From NCBI GenBank assembly GCA_041651575.1, contig JBAZJB010000001.1, positions 620,001 to 684,000 on the forward strand: a DNA stretch of 64,000 nt. The letters are read 5' to 3'. The notes under the pieces were generated by a model. The model was not told the origin of the DNA. It made no database searches and saw only the letters and a list, made by a program, of their open reading frames with translations. Shown piece after piece: positions 51,910 to 61,264 of the stretch; position 1 is the stretch's first letter, and every line of letters starts with the position of its first letter. The DNA comes from JAQUOT01 sp041651575 (GTDB lineage Archaea > Nanobdellota > Nanobdellia > SCGC-AAA011-G17 > JAFCDX01). The translations under genes and the position numbers were made by a program.

Positions 51910-52929
51910 ATGGGAGTTAAGCTCGGAGATTTAGTTTTAAAGCAAGATATTACTTTTGAAGAATTAAAAGGAAAAGTAATTGCTATAGATGCTTCTAATG
52001 TTATTTATCAATTCTTATCTTCTATTAGACAACAAGATGGAACACCTTTGATGGATTCCAAAGGCAATGTAACTTCACATTTAGTTGGATTATTTTCAAG
52101 AACTTGCAATTTAATGGAAAAAGGATTAAAGATTTGTTATGTTTTTGATGGAAAACCTCCTTTACTAAAATTAAATACAAATACATTAAGAGCTGCAAGA
52201 AAAGAATTAGCTCAGGAAAAATATGAAAAAGCAAAAGCAGAAGATAATATTGAAGAAATGTCCAAATATTCTAAACAAAATATAAAAGTAAATGCAAAAA
52301 TAATTGAAGAAGCTAAAGAATTAGTGACTTATTTGGGTTTGCCTGTTATTCAAGCTCCAAGCGAAGCAGAAGCACAAGCATCTTTCATGTGTGAGCAAGG
52401 AGATGTTTATGGAGTAGGTTCACAAGATTTTGATTCTTTACTTTTTAATGCTCCAAGATTAATACAAAATTTAACTTTATCTAATAAAAGAAGATTGCCT
52501 TCTGGTTCTTTTATTTGGATTAAGCCTCAAGTTATTAATTTAAAAGAAAATTTAAAACATTTAGAAATAAATCAAGATCAATTGATTATTATGTGTATTT
52601 TATGTGGAACAGATTACAATCCTGGTGGTGTAAAAGGTATTGGTCCTAAGACTGCATTAAAATTAGTTCAACAACACAAAGATTTTGATGAAATATTTAA
52701 AGAAGTGAAAGCAGATTTTAACTGGAAAGAGATTTATGCTACGTTCAAGTCAATGCCTATAATGAAAAATTATCAATTAAAATGGAATGATATTGATGAA
52801 TATAAATTAAAAAAATTATTAATTGATGAGCATGAGTTTTCAGAAGAAAGAATTAATAATACTTTAGATAAATTAAAACACGTTAAGAAAGAAAAAGAAC
52901 AGAAAGATTTAGATAAATGGTTTAAGTAG
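51910..52929 (+). CDS. fen: Flap endonuclease 1
   Basis: Removes 5' flaps at Okazaki fragments and in repair. XPG-N starts MGVKLGDLV, with acidic residues in AIDASN, YVFDGKPP, PSEAEAQAS and GSQDFDSL, then the HhH region (CGTDYNPGGVKGIGPKTA). The C-terminus QKDLDKWF is a PCNA-binding PIP box. I start at ATG 51910 (339 aa): a TATA-like CTTATATAAAT lies about 30 bases upstream, and the longer frame only adds non-family residues. Confidence 0.96.
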   Translation: MGVKLGDLVLKQDITFEELKGKVIAIDASNVIYQFLSSIRQQDGTPLMDSKGNVTSHLVGLFSRTCNLMEKGLKICYVFDGKPPLLKLNTNTLRAARKELAQEKYEKAKAEDNIEEMSKYSKQNIKVNAKIIEEAKELVTYLGLPVIQAPSEAEAQASFMCEQGDVYGVGSQDFDSLLFNAPRLIQNLTLSNKRRLPSGSFIWIKPQVINLKENLKHLEINQDQLIIMCILCGTDYNPGGVKGIGPKTALKLVQQHKDFDEIFKEVKADFNWKEIYATFKSMPIMKNYQLKWNDIDEYKLKKLLIDEHEFSEERINNTLDKLKHVKKEKEQKDLDKWFK

Positions 52930-52931
52930 GA

Positions 52932-54824
52932 TTATTTCTTAACTGATACTTTTGCGAGAGTTTCATTTGCTATTCTCTGCAAATTATTAGCCCCAAACTT
53001 TTGTTCCATTTGATTTCTGTCTCCTAAGTTTTGTTGTTTAAGAAAACCGATAAAATAAGAATAATTTCTAAATTGATTAGGTATCCTTCCAGTTTTACAT
53101 TCTGTTATAAATTTATTTGCTGCCAATTCTAATTCTCTTATATCTGCTTTTGCTCCAACTTCTTTTTTCTTTTTGCTTTCTTTTATTTTAGTTTCTGCTT
53201 TAACTTCAGCTCCTTGAACTCTTTCTAATATTTGTTTAAGGGTTTTTTGAATTGCCCCTATTTGATCTATTTTTTGAAGCATGATTTCTAAATCTTCAAT
53301 TTCTTTTTTTGTAATTGCTAAATCTTGATTTACATTTACATTATTTCCATCTCCTATTACTTGTACTACATTTTTACAACCAGATATAGCTCCCCTAAGA
53401 TCATCTGCAGTTCCGTTTCCAGCAGTAATCTTATTTAATAATGCAATTATTGCAGTAAATTGACCATCTAAGTTCTTTTTTAAAGTTCTAAATTTCTGAT
53501 TTGTATTTCCATTAATTTTTACAATAGAATTATTTAATGCAGTAATTATTTTGGTCATATCTGCAGGTTGAAGATTTGATAAAAAGGTAAGTATATTTCC
53601 TACATCTTTTTTTAATGGATCTAATTCTTTTTGTATATCTTGCATATCTGGTTTACTTTTAAGTTCTTTTTCTACACGGTCTATAGAATCTTTTGCCGCA
53701 TTAACATTTGTTCTAATACTTGATAATTCGCTAATAACATTATTCATTTTTGGGCTTAAGTCATTTATTTTATCAGTTAATTTTTTTATTTCTGTTTCAA
53801 ATATATTTACAAAATTGGTAAATGCAGTTCCGAATTTTTTACAGTTTTCAGATATCGAATTAAGTATAGTTTTATTTTCATTTCCTATATCTATACCTTG
53901 TTGTACCATTCCTTGTAATCCGCCCAAAGAATTTATAATCCTTGCAAAATAGCCTTCCCAATTTGTTAAAAAATTAGAAAGATTTTCTAATGTTTCTTGC
54001 ATATCTGTAACCATACCTCTTACATCTTCTATTACAGTTCTTACTCCGCCCACATCTGATCTTAATTCATTAAATCTTCTATCTATTCCTGTTTCTAAAT
54101 TATCCATTCTATTTATTATTGGACCTAAATCAACATTTCCATTTCCGCCATCTCCACCACCATCATCTCCGTCTCCACCATCGCTTCCACCATCATGACC
54201 TCCATCTCTTCCAGAGGTAATTCCACTCATTGTTTTCCAAATATTATAAAACATTAATATTAAAGCTAACAAAGCAAATAAAGAATTAACTATAGCTAAA
54301 ATTCCTTCGTTTCCAAATACAATAGAAACTGCTCCAAAACTGTATAATAAAGCAAGATAACCAACAAATTTACCAAAATGACTTACTCTTGATTTTCCTT
54401 TAAAAATTGTTAATATTAAAGCGGCTACAATAAATCCAAAGAACACAGTTACATTTTGGAAAATCATTTCTACAAAAGCATCTGGCATTCCTATCGCACT
54501 AATTAATCCTATAAGCACCGCAATTATTCCTGCTTTTTTAGAAGATCCTTCTTGACCTTTAAGCATAGGAGTTTGTTTTAAAGCATCATAAAGTATAATT
54601 GCAGCTAAAATTGATAAAAATATTTTTCCATACATTGGACTTTGTTGTAATAAAGAAATTAATTTTTCTGTGATTCCTTTTACAAGACCAAAAGCTAAAC
54701 CTAAGACATCTCCAATCATATTAACCATATTATCTGTCATACCTGTAAAAGCAGCATTTACCATAGGAATAAAAATTAAGATATTAAGAAATACAATAAG
54801 CCTCTTTTTAAGCATACTAAACAT
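52932..54824 (-). CDS. Membrane protein with Asp/Gly-rich linker and long coiled coil
   Basis: About 630 aa. The N-terminus has a signal-like helix, then about five transmembrane segments (residues about 30-205), a low-complexity Gly/Asp linker (GGHDGGSDGGDGDDGGG..., about 210-232), and some 300 residues of heptad-patterned coiled coil, with a compact basic C-terminal domain (about 570-630). I start at ATG 54824: a TATTTAAATA box lies about 25 bases upstream, and the longer frame begins with TTG. No family recognised. Confidence 0.75.
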   Translation of the reverse strand: MFSMLKKRLIVFLNILIFIPMVNAAFTGMTDNMVNMIGDVLGLAFGLVKGITEKLISLLQQSPMYGKIFLSILAAIILYDALKQTPMLKGQEGSSKKAGIIAVLIGLISAIGMPDAFVEMIFQNVTVFFGFIVAALILTIFKGKSRVSHFGKFVGYLALLYSFGAVSIVFGNEGILAIVNSLFALLALILMFYNIWKTMSGITSGRDGGHDGGSDGGDGDDGGGDGGNGNVDLGPIINRMDNLETGIDRRFNELRSDVGGVRTVIEDVRGMVTDMQETLENLSNFLTNWEGYFARIINSLGGLQGMVQQGIDIGNENKTILNSISENCKKFGTAFTNFVNIFETEIKKLTDKINDLSPKMNNVISELSSIRTNVNAAKDSIDRVEKELKSKPDMQDIQKELDPLKKDVGNILTFLSNLQPADMTKIITALNNSIVKINGNTNQKFRTLKKNLDGQFTAIIALLNKITAGNGTADDLRGAISGCKNVVQVIGDGNNVNVNQDLAITKKEIEDLEIMLQKIDQIGAIQKTLKQILERVQGAEVKAETKIKESKKKKEVGAKADIRELELAANKFITECKTGRIPNQFRNYSYFIGFLKQQNLGDRNQMEQKFGANNLQRIANETLAKVSVKK

Positions 54825-54876
54825 GATTAAATATCCCAATAAAAGTATTTAAATATTTCTGTATGTAATATAAACT

Positions 54877-55635
54877 ATGAAATCACCAAAATTGCCTCAT
54901 TCTTATGATATTATAGGAGATATACTGATATTTGAAGTAAAAGAGAAATTAAATTCAAAACAAGAAAAACAAATAGCAGAAGCATTGTTAAAACAAAATA
55001 AAAATGTTAAAGTTGTAGCAAAACGTTCTAGTATTCATGAAGGAAAGTATAGATTAAGAAAGATTAAGATTCTTTCTGGAGAAAAAAGAAAAGAAACTTT
55101 ACATAAAGAATCTGGTTTGAATTTTAAATTAGATGTTGAAAAATGTTATTTCTCTGAAAGATCTTCTAATGAAAGATTAAGAATAGCTAATTTAGTTAAA
55201 AAAGATGAAATGGTTTTAGTTATGTTTTCAGGTGTAGCTCCTTTTCCTTTAGTAATTTCAAAATATTCAAAAGCAAAAGAAATTTACGGAATTGAATTAA
55301 ATCCTTTAGCTCATAAATATGCTTTAGATAATGTAAGAATAAATAAAAGAATTAATATTTCCTTATATAAAGGAGACGTTAAAAAAGTATTACCTAATTT
55401 AAAAATAAAATTTGATAGGATTATAATGCCTTTACCAAGAACTGCAGAAAAATATCTAGATTTGGCTTTGAAATATCTAAAACCCAAAGGAACAATCCAT
55501 TTATATAAATTTGAACACGAAAATAATTTCAATGATTTAATTAAAAAATATTCTAAATTTAAAGTTAATCTAGTAAAAGCAGGGGTTTTTGGACCTGGAA
55601 TTTTTAGGGTTTGTTTAGATTTAAAGAAGAAATAG
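54877..55635 (+). CDS. trm5: tRNA (guanine37-N1)-methyltransferase Trm5
   Basis: The archaeal Trm5 N-domain (YDIIGDILIFEV...VVAKRSSIHEGKYRLRKIKIL) precedes a class I methylase: CYFSERSSNERLRIA, VLVMFSGVAPFPLVI (SAM motif), EIYGIELNP, and MPLPRTAEKYLDLAL in the NPPY-like position. It makes m1G37 in tRNA, a step also needed for wyosine. 252 aa, complete. Confidence 0.93.
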   Translation: MKSPKLPHSYDIIGDILIFEVKEKLNSKQEKQIAEALLKQNKNVKVVAKRSSIHEGKYRLRKIKILSGEKRKETLHKESGLNFKLDVEKCYFSERSSNERLRIANLVKKDEMVLVMFSGVAPFPLVISKYSKAKEIYGIELNPLAHKYALDNVRINKRINISLYKGDVKKVLPNLKIKFDRIIMPLPRTAEKYLDLALKYLKPKGTIHLYKFEHENNFNDLIKKYSKFKVNLVKAGVFGPGIFRVCLDLKKK

Positions 55636-55649
55636 ACAGATTTATTAGA

Positions 55650-55659
55650 AAGCCTTATA
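55650..55659 (+). promoter_or_regulatory. TATA box for the 55.7-kb small RNA
   Basis: A CTTATAAAGT-type element about 25-30 bases before the 5' stem at 55681. The downstream protein gene has a separate TATA-like region (55752-55775). Confidence 0.45.
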
Positions 55660-55680
55660 AAGTATATTCTACAGTATATA

Positions 55681-55750
55681 TTTGGGGAATGATTGAGTGA
55701 ACACCCGTTGAGGAAACTATGAAAGAGTGGAAGTAGCTGCTGACCCCAAA
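55681..55750 (+). ncRNA. Probable C/D-box-like guide RNA
   Basis: Terminal stem TTTGGGG/CCCCAAA. Ordered boxes: C-like ATGATTGA (55689-55696), 11-base guide, D'-like TTGA (55708-55711), 7-base link, C'-like ATGAAAGA (55719-55726), 13-base guide, D box CTGA (55740-55743). Spacing matches archaeal C/D sRNAs that direct 2'-O-methylation. Both C boxes depart from RUGAUGA in the same way (ATGAxxGA), so the assignment is not certain. Confidence 0.6.
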
Positions 55751-55782
55751 AATTTATATATAATATAATTTTATAATATAAA

Positions 55783-56307
55783 ATGAAAAAGAGGAAATAT
55801 TCTAATTCAGATAAAATAACTGAAAAACTGAAAAGATTATCAAAACCAAAACATCATGAAGTGGAATTTGATCAGGATGAACTGGATATAATAGAAAAAA
55901 GATTAAGAGTAGGATTACATGATAAACCTTTAACAAAGAATTTTTATAAAAATATCATAAAAGGAATCTCAGGAGCTTTTATTTCTTTAATAGTTTTTTA
56001 TATCTTTTTTAATAAACTAGAGTTATATATAAATTTTAATATAGTTAAAATATTTGTTTTATTAATTACTTCATTTTTAATTTGTAATGCTTTAATTTAT
56101 TTGAAAAGGGACATTTACGTGCATGTTAAATTTTTAATATTTCCCAAAAAAGCAATTATCATTTACCTTAGTTCATTATTCTTTTTAGTTTTAGCAGGTT
56201 TAATTATAGAGAAAAATTTTATTCTGGTTTTAAAACAAACTGCATTAGTTTCAATACTTGCTTCAGTATTCTCAGGAATATTTAATTTTATAATACAAGA
56301 AGAATAA
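55783..56307 (+). CDS. Four-TM membrane protein, 174 aa
   Basis: A basic cytosolic N-terminus (about 60 residues) is followed by four transmembrane helices. No family recognised. Its stop directly abuts the end of the convergent HerA-like gene. Confidence 0.65.
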   Translation: MKKRKYSNSDKITEKLKRLSKPKHHEVEFDQDELDIIEKRLRVGLHDKPLTKNFYKNIIKGISGAFISLIVFYIFFNKLELYINFNIVKIFVLLITSFLICNALIYLKRDIYVHVKFLIFPKKAIIIYLSSLFFLVLAGLIIEKNFILVLKQTALVSILASVFSGIFNFIIQEE

Positions 56308-57639
56308 TTACAATCCTAAATCTATTAATTCTTGTCTTTTTTGTTTTATAGCAGAAGGTGAATCTCCTCCATGCCAGGAAAATTTAGGTCTTACTTGAAT
56401 TGGATAAACTCTTTCTGAATTATCATCTAAAATTAATGCACAACCTTTCATCCTAGGTAAATCATTCAAATATCTTAAAATATCTGCAGATAAATAAGTC
56501 TGCATAATTTCATTTAGAGCAGAAATATCTTTTTTAGCAGTAATTCTATGGCTAACTACAATATCTGATTGAGTTATAACATCTGTATGAATTTCTCCTG
56601 GTTGTTGTGTTGCCATTATCATGGAAATTCCAGGTTGTCTTCCTTCTCTTAATAATTGAACTAAAGCATCTGTTGCAGGAGTAACTCTATCTTTTGGTAA
56701 ATATTCATGCATTTCATCGAATAACATCCAAACCAAAGGCATTTCTTCTTTTTGTTCTTGATCAAGTTCATTGAAACCAAAATAAGAATATCCTTTTTTA
56801 ATGTCTTCAAATTCTTCTAATTTTCTTGAAACCATTCTTTCCAAAAATAGTTTTTTACATATTAAACTTGTAACTAAACATTTTATATTCCAATTTTGGT
56901 ACATACTAATATCAATAATACTAACTTTGCCCCTATCTACAATATCTTTAATTAAAGTTGCTTGTTTACTAAAAATACCATAAGATTTTGCTGAAGTAAA
57001 TAAATTTTCTGCTGCATCTTTTTCTCTTTTTTCAGATTTGAAATCATTTCTTACTTCAAAAATTATATCATCTAAATCGTAGTTCATTCCTTTTGTTTTT
57101 TGTAGTTTATTTATTACTCTATCAACCAAAATTCCAACAGGATTTATTAATTTTATTTCAAAAATAGAACACCAATCAAAAGAAGTTAATTCAGAAGCTT
57201 TTATTGTAAAGGGTTTATCTACTGGAAAACTTTCTGATTTTAATTTTTTATAATAACCTTCTGGAACAAAAACTTTTAATTTTTCTATTGAAGCAGGTTT
57301 TAAATCCCATTCCTTTAGTAAACCTTCTTGTCTTTCATTTGGATATTTCATTGTCCAAAAAATACCCATTGTATCAAACATTACTACTGAAATATTATTT
57401 GCAATATTTTCTGGAAGATTACAAATTTCTTCTGCTATTACAGATAAAGAATAAGATTTTCCTCCACCTCTCTTTCCGCAAACTAAAACAACGTGCGGTT
57501 TTACTACATCTAGAAGAACTTTATTAGATAAAGAAGTGGTTGCACCCATTTTAACATATAATTTACCCAAGAAAATAGTTCCTTCAAGACCATACTTCTT
57601 TTTTTCAGATTCACTTCTACCTATTACAATTTCGTACAT
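56308..57639 (-). CDS. HerA-like (DUF87) ATPase
   Basis: FtsK/HerA-superfamily hexameric ATPase: an N-terminal HAS-barrel-like strand region, Walker A GKRGGGKSYS (about 55-64), Walker B MLFDEMHE, then MATQQPGEI (sensor) and SHRITAKKD (arginine-finger region). HerA normally pairs with NurA nuclease in end resection, but no nurA is adjacent, so a repair or a different DNA-pumping role is possible. Confidence 0.85.
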   Translation of the reverse strand: MYEIVIGRSESEKKKYGLEGTIFLGKLYVKMGATTSLSNKVLLDVVKPHVVLVCGKRGGGKSYSLSVIAEEICNLPENIANNISVVMFDTMGIFWTMKYPNERQEGLLKEWDLKPASIEKLKVFVPEGYYKKLKSESFPVDKPFTIKASELTSFDWCSIFEIKLINPVGILVDRVINKLQKTKGMNYDLDDIIFEVRNDFKSEKREKDAAENLFTSAKSYGIFSKQATLIKDIVDRGKVSIIDISMYQNWNIKCLVTSLICKKLFLERMVSRKLEEFEDIKKGYSYFGFNELDQEQKEEMPLVWMLFDEMHEYLPKDRVTPATDALVQLLREGRQPGISMIMATQQPGEIHTDVITQSDIVVSHRITAKKDISALNEIMQTYLSADILRYLNDLPRMKGCALILDDNSERVYPIQVRPKFSWHGGDSPSAIKQKRQELIDLGL

Positions 57640-57705
57640 TTTACCTCTTTTTCTACTAAACCTTTAGATAAATAGGTTTAAATATTTTTTTATATTACTA
57701 ATAAT

Positions 57706-58128
57706 ATGGGGTTGGTTAAAACAGAAAGGCAAATCATTAATTCTGTAGATTTAAAATATAAAATAATAATGAATTGTTATGATCTAGAAGAAGGTTCTAT
57801 TTTAGATTTAGGTTTATTTAGTTTTAATTTAAATGGTTCAAAAATTAATTTTGAATTACCATTAGATGAAGATTTGGCTGCTTTTGTTGGGAAAAATATA
57901 AAACTTAGTGGATATTATGATTCTTTAATTTGTAAATTATCTAATAAAAAAGTTCTTTCTAAATTGTTTGGTTGTATTCATCATTTAGAGGATTCATATA
58001 ATCTAGAAATAGTAGATTTTTGTCCAGATTGTTATAAAGGTCTAAAAAATTTAGAAATAGAAAATATACATTTCGATTTATCTAATTTTAGGCAGACAAA
58101 TATTCTTGGTTTAGTCTATGTTAATTAA
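57706..58128 (+). CDS. Hypothetical protein, 140 aa
   Basis: Beta-rich soluble protein with a late CPDC pair (near residue 106) and other single cysteines and histidines (GCIHH), possibly metal-binding. No family recognised. TATA-like GGTTTAAATA lies about 30 bases upstream. Confidence 0.6.
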   Translation: MGLVKTERQIINSVDLKYKIIMNCYDLEEGSILDLGLFSFNLNGSKINFELPLDEDLAAFVGKNIKLSGYYDSLICKLSNKKVLSKLFGCIHHLEDSYNLEIVDFCPDCYKGLKNLEIENIHFDLSNFRQTNILGLVYVN

Positions 58129-59013
58129 TTACATTTTAGATAATATTGCTATTCTTTTTTCTAAAGGAGGATGAGTACTCATTAAATTGTCTAGATTTTT
58201 TTTTAAAGGATCTGAAATAAACAAACTTGAAACTACCTTGTTTGTTTTCATTGGCTTGTCTCCTTTTATTTTTTCTAAAGCTCCGATTAAACCTGTAGGG
58301 GATCTAGTAAATTTAACAGCAGAAGCATCTGCAGAATATTCTCTTTTTCTTGAAATTGCTAATTGTGTTAGTTGAACAAATATTGGTGCTAAAATAGCAA
58401 GCAAAATTCCAATTATTAAAAAAATAGCATTATTATTTTTATTATCGCTATTTGAACTATTAAACCATAAACTTCTTAAAAACATTTGAGAAATAATTGC
58501 AATCATTCCTACTAAAACTGCAGTAAGAGTCATAAATCTTATATCATAATTTGCTACGTGACTTAATTCATGTGCTAGAACTCCTTCAAGTTCTTGTTTA
58601 TTTAATTTATTTAAAGCACCAGTTGTTACACATATAACTGCGTGTTTTGGATCTCTACCGGTTGCAAAGGCATTTATTTGTTCATTTTGCATAACATATA
58701 ATTTAGGCATTGGTAGTCCAGAGGCTAAAGTTAAACCTTCAACAGAATTGTAAAATTGTCTAAATTGTTCTCTTGGAGCTTCTTTTGCATTTACACTTGC
58801 TAAAGCAATCTTATCAGAATTATAATAACTAATTAATATGTAAGAAAGTGAAATTATTATAGAAAATATCATTACAATGAATATTGAACCTTGACCCCAG
58901 ACTTGCCCTATCACATAACCTAATAATAAAAATACTAAAAATATAATTGTAATTAATATAACAGAATTTCTTTTATTCTTTGCAATCTGGTCATAAAAAC
59001 TTATTCTTTCCAT
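58129..59013 (-). CDS. htpX: HtpX-type membrane zinc protease
   Basis: M48 family: two N-terminal helices (about 18-60), catalytic LAHELSHV (HExxH, about 141-148), two more helices, and REYSADASA (third ligand Glu). Degrades misfolded membrane proteins. It follows lemA by eight bases, a very common pairing. Confidence 0.94.
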   Translation of the reverse strand: MERISFYDQIAKNKRNSVILITIIFLVFLLLGYVIGQVWGQGSIFIVMIFSIIISLSYILISYYNSDKIALASVNAKEAPREQFRQFYNSVEGLTLASGLPMPKLYVMQNEQINAFATGRDPKHAVICVTTGALNKLNKQELEGVLAHELSHVANYDIRFMTLTAVLVGMIAIISQMFLRSLWFNSSNSDNKNNNAIFLIIGILLAILAPIFVQLTQLAISRKREYSADASAVKFTRSPTGLIGALEKIKGDKPMKTNKVVSSLFISDPLKKNLDNLMSTHPPLEKRIAILSKM

Positions 59014-59021
59014 TTTGAGAA

Positions 59022-59576
59022 TTAAAATTGAACTTTAGGAACTGCTTTTTCTGCAGTGGTTATTTGTAAAAATTGTTTTTTACTTTTACCAAATATACTT
59101 GCAAATAATTTTCCTGGGAATACTTCTACTGAATTATTATAACTTAAAATATTATCATTGTAATATTGTCTTGAATAAGCAACTTTATCTTCAATTGAAC
59201 TTAATTCTTCTTGTAATTGTAAGAAATTTGTATTAGCTTTTAAATCTGGATAATTTTCTGCTAAAGCAAATATTGTTTTTAATGCTCCTTGTAATTTATC
59301 TCCTGCTTTAACTTTTGAACTAATATCTTTTGCTGACAGTAATGCTTTTCTTGATTCTGTAACCTTTTCTATCATTGCTTTTTCATGCTTTACATAACCT
59401 TTAACAATGTTAACTAAATTAGGAACTAAATCTGCTCTTTTCTTTAATTGAACATCAATCTGAGCCAAAGAATTATCAATTCTGTTACTTAAAAGAACAA
59501 ACCTATTATAATAACTTATAAACATGATTACAATTATTACTGCTACTATTATTAATGCCCAAATTAAGATTGACAT
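59022..59576 (-). CDS. lemA: LemA-family protein
   Basis: One N-terminal transmembrane helix followed by the conserved helical body YNRFVLLSNRIDNSLAQIDVQLKKRADLVPNLVNIVKGY and FPGKLFASIFG. Membrane-anchored partner gene of htpX. 184 aa, complete. Confidence 0.94.
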   Translation of the reverse strand: MSILIWALIIVAVIIVIMFISYYNRFVLLSNRIDNSLAQIDVQLKKRADLVPNLVNIVKGYVKHEKAMIEKVTESRKALLSAKDISSKVKAGDKLQGALKTIFALAENYPDLKANTNFLQLQEELSSIEDKVAYSRQYYNDNILSYNNSVEVFPGKLFASIFGKSKKQFLQITTAEKAVPKVQF

Positions 59577-59607
59577 ATTTAGATTATAGATAAGTTACTT
59601 ATAAAGT

Positions 59608-60714
59608 TTACTGTAAGAATCTCATATAAGGCATTTCTTTGATAGTTCTTTTAATGGATAAGTGTAAGTCTTTAGAAATTTCTATAGCTTTATCTTTATT
59701 TTCTTTATTACTCATATTAAATCTCCAAATATTCAGGAATCTTTCAGGTCTTTTGTATTTAATAAATCCAGTATTTGGTTCTTTCTTAGAAATTGCAATT
59801 CCAGCAGTTAATAATTCATTAATATAAACTAAAAATCTCCAATGTTGCCATCTCATGATTCTTCCCATGAATACATCTGCTTTGGATAAGGTATCATAAG
59901 CTTTTGCTAAATCTTCTTTGTTTCTGTATTCTAAAGCAATGTTTTCATCTAACCAAGATTTTAATTCTTCATAATCTAAATTATAATTTTCTAATAAATT
60001 TAAAGCTGTATGAGGATCTTTAGTTTTTAGAATTAATTGAATCATACTAAAAATAGTTTCTTCACGTTCTCTTGGACTATCTCTTAATAATTCTAAATCT
60101 TCATTTTTTATGATTTTATTTCCAGATAATAATTCTAAATCTATTAAAGAAGCACGAATATCATTATTATTTATTGCCGTAATTTCAGTTAATGTTTTTT
60201 CATCAACTTTTATTCCTTCTATTAAACATATTTTTTTAAGAACTTTACAGATAACAGAACCAACCTTTTTTATTTCAATCATTTTTGATTTTTGTCTAAT
60301 TAAAGTAAATTTTTTATCCCAAGGATCATTTGCAGTCATAATTATTGGATAATTTGTTTTTTGCATTAAAGCTAGTAAAGCAGGAACTCCTCCATAATCT
60401 TCTCTTCCAGAGATTCCATCAACTTCATCTATAAGAATTATTTTTCCTTTCTTGAATAAACTTCTTTGATTAAGAGCTTCTCCAACAATTGTATTTATTT
60501 GTTCTTTATTTCTAAAATCAGAAGCATTTAATTCTATTAATTCATAATTTAAATCATCAGCCAAACATTGAACTAAAGTTGTTTTTCCTGTTCCTGTTGC
60601 TCCATATAATAAAATTGGTTTTTTTCTTAAGAAATCAACTACTTCTCTTACTTCTTTTTCATAACCCTCAATTTCTTTCAAGGATTTTGGTTTGTATTTA
60701 TCTGTGAAGTTCAT
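59608..60714 (-). CDS. rfcL: Replication factor C large subunit
   Basis: Clamp-loader AAA+ subunit: TDKYKPKSLKEIEGYE, Walker A GATGTGKTT (about 36-44), Walker B ILIDEVDG, and the ASDFRNKEQI region. 368 aa. The start is ATG 60714, preceded by GGAG; the upstream TTG is disfavoured. It overlaps the SLOG gene's stop by 17 bases, and no C-terminal PIP box is obvious. Confidence 0.95.
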   Translation of the reverse strand: MNFTDKYKPKSLKEIEGYEKEVREVVDFLRKKPILLYGATGTGKTTLVQCLADDLNYELIELNASDFRNKEQINTIVGEALNQRSLFKKGKIILIDEVDGISGREDYGGVPALLALMQKTNYPIIMTANDPWDKKFTLIRQKSKMIEIKKVGSVICKVLKKICLIEGIKVDEKTLTEITAINNNDIRASLIDLELLSGNKIIKNEDLELLRDSPREREETIFSMIQLILKTKDPHTALNLLENYNLDYEELKSWLDENIALEYRNKEDLAKAYDTLSKADVFMGRIMRWQHWRFLVYINELLTAGIAISKKEPNTGFIKYKRPERFLNIWRFNMSNKENKDKAIEISKDLHLSIKRTIKEMPYMRFLQ

Positions 60715-61264
60715 TTTTCTCCATTTCAATCATTTTTATTACCAATAAATTTGGGTTTGGTTCAAAAATAACTTTTGATCCTCTAGACTTTTTAATTTCT
60801 TTAAGATAAGAAGGGATTAATTTATTAGTTATACCTCCACTCTTTTCTAAAACTCCTATATTTCTCCCAAAAGTATAAGCTTCATTAAATTCCCCCATTG
60901 TCCCAACTTGTCCTCCTAAAACTATTACAAAATTGCTTTCATATACCATAACTAAACTTCTAACTTGTAAACTTAATAATTTATCATCTTTGTAATTTTC
61001 TGGCATAAATTGATATTCTGTTCCTTTATACTCTTTAAAATTAAAATCTTTAATATGGGATTCTAAATTAATGGCTGGAGAATAAACAATAATTTTTCCA
61101 TTTACTTCTTCTGCTCCACAAGCGGCTTCATGAGGAAGTCCACCACATCCACCAGTAAGCAAAATACATTTATTTTTAGCAATCTCTTTACCTATTTCTT
61201 TAGCATAAATATTAATACTGGGATCTAATTTTCCTTCTCCTGAACCACATATTGCTATTTTCAT
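60698..61264 (-). CDS. LOG/SLOG-type Rossmann nucleotide-binding protein
   Basis: Opening IAICGSGEG, then LLTGGCGGLPHEA and VLGGQVGTMGEF, the paired glycine motifs of the LOG/TIGR00725 family. Bacterial and plant LOG members cleave nucleotide monophosphates; the archaeal role is unknown. It lies between DHH and rfcL genes with overlaps on both sides. Confidence 0.85.
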   Translation of the reverse strand: MKIAICGSGEGKLDPSINIYAKEIGKEIAKNKCILLTGGCGGLPHEAACGAEEVNGKIIVYSPAINLESHIKDFNFKEYKGTEYQFMPENYKDDKLLSLQVRSLVMVYESNFVIVLGGQVGTMGEFNEAYTFGRNIGVLEKSGGITNKLIPSYLKEIKKSRGSKVIFEPNPNLLVIKMIEMEKNELHR

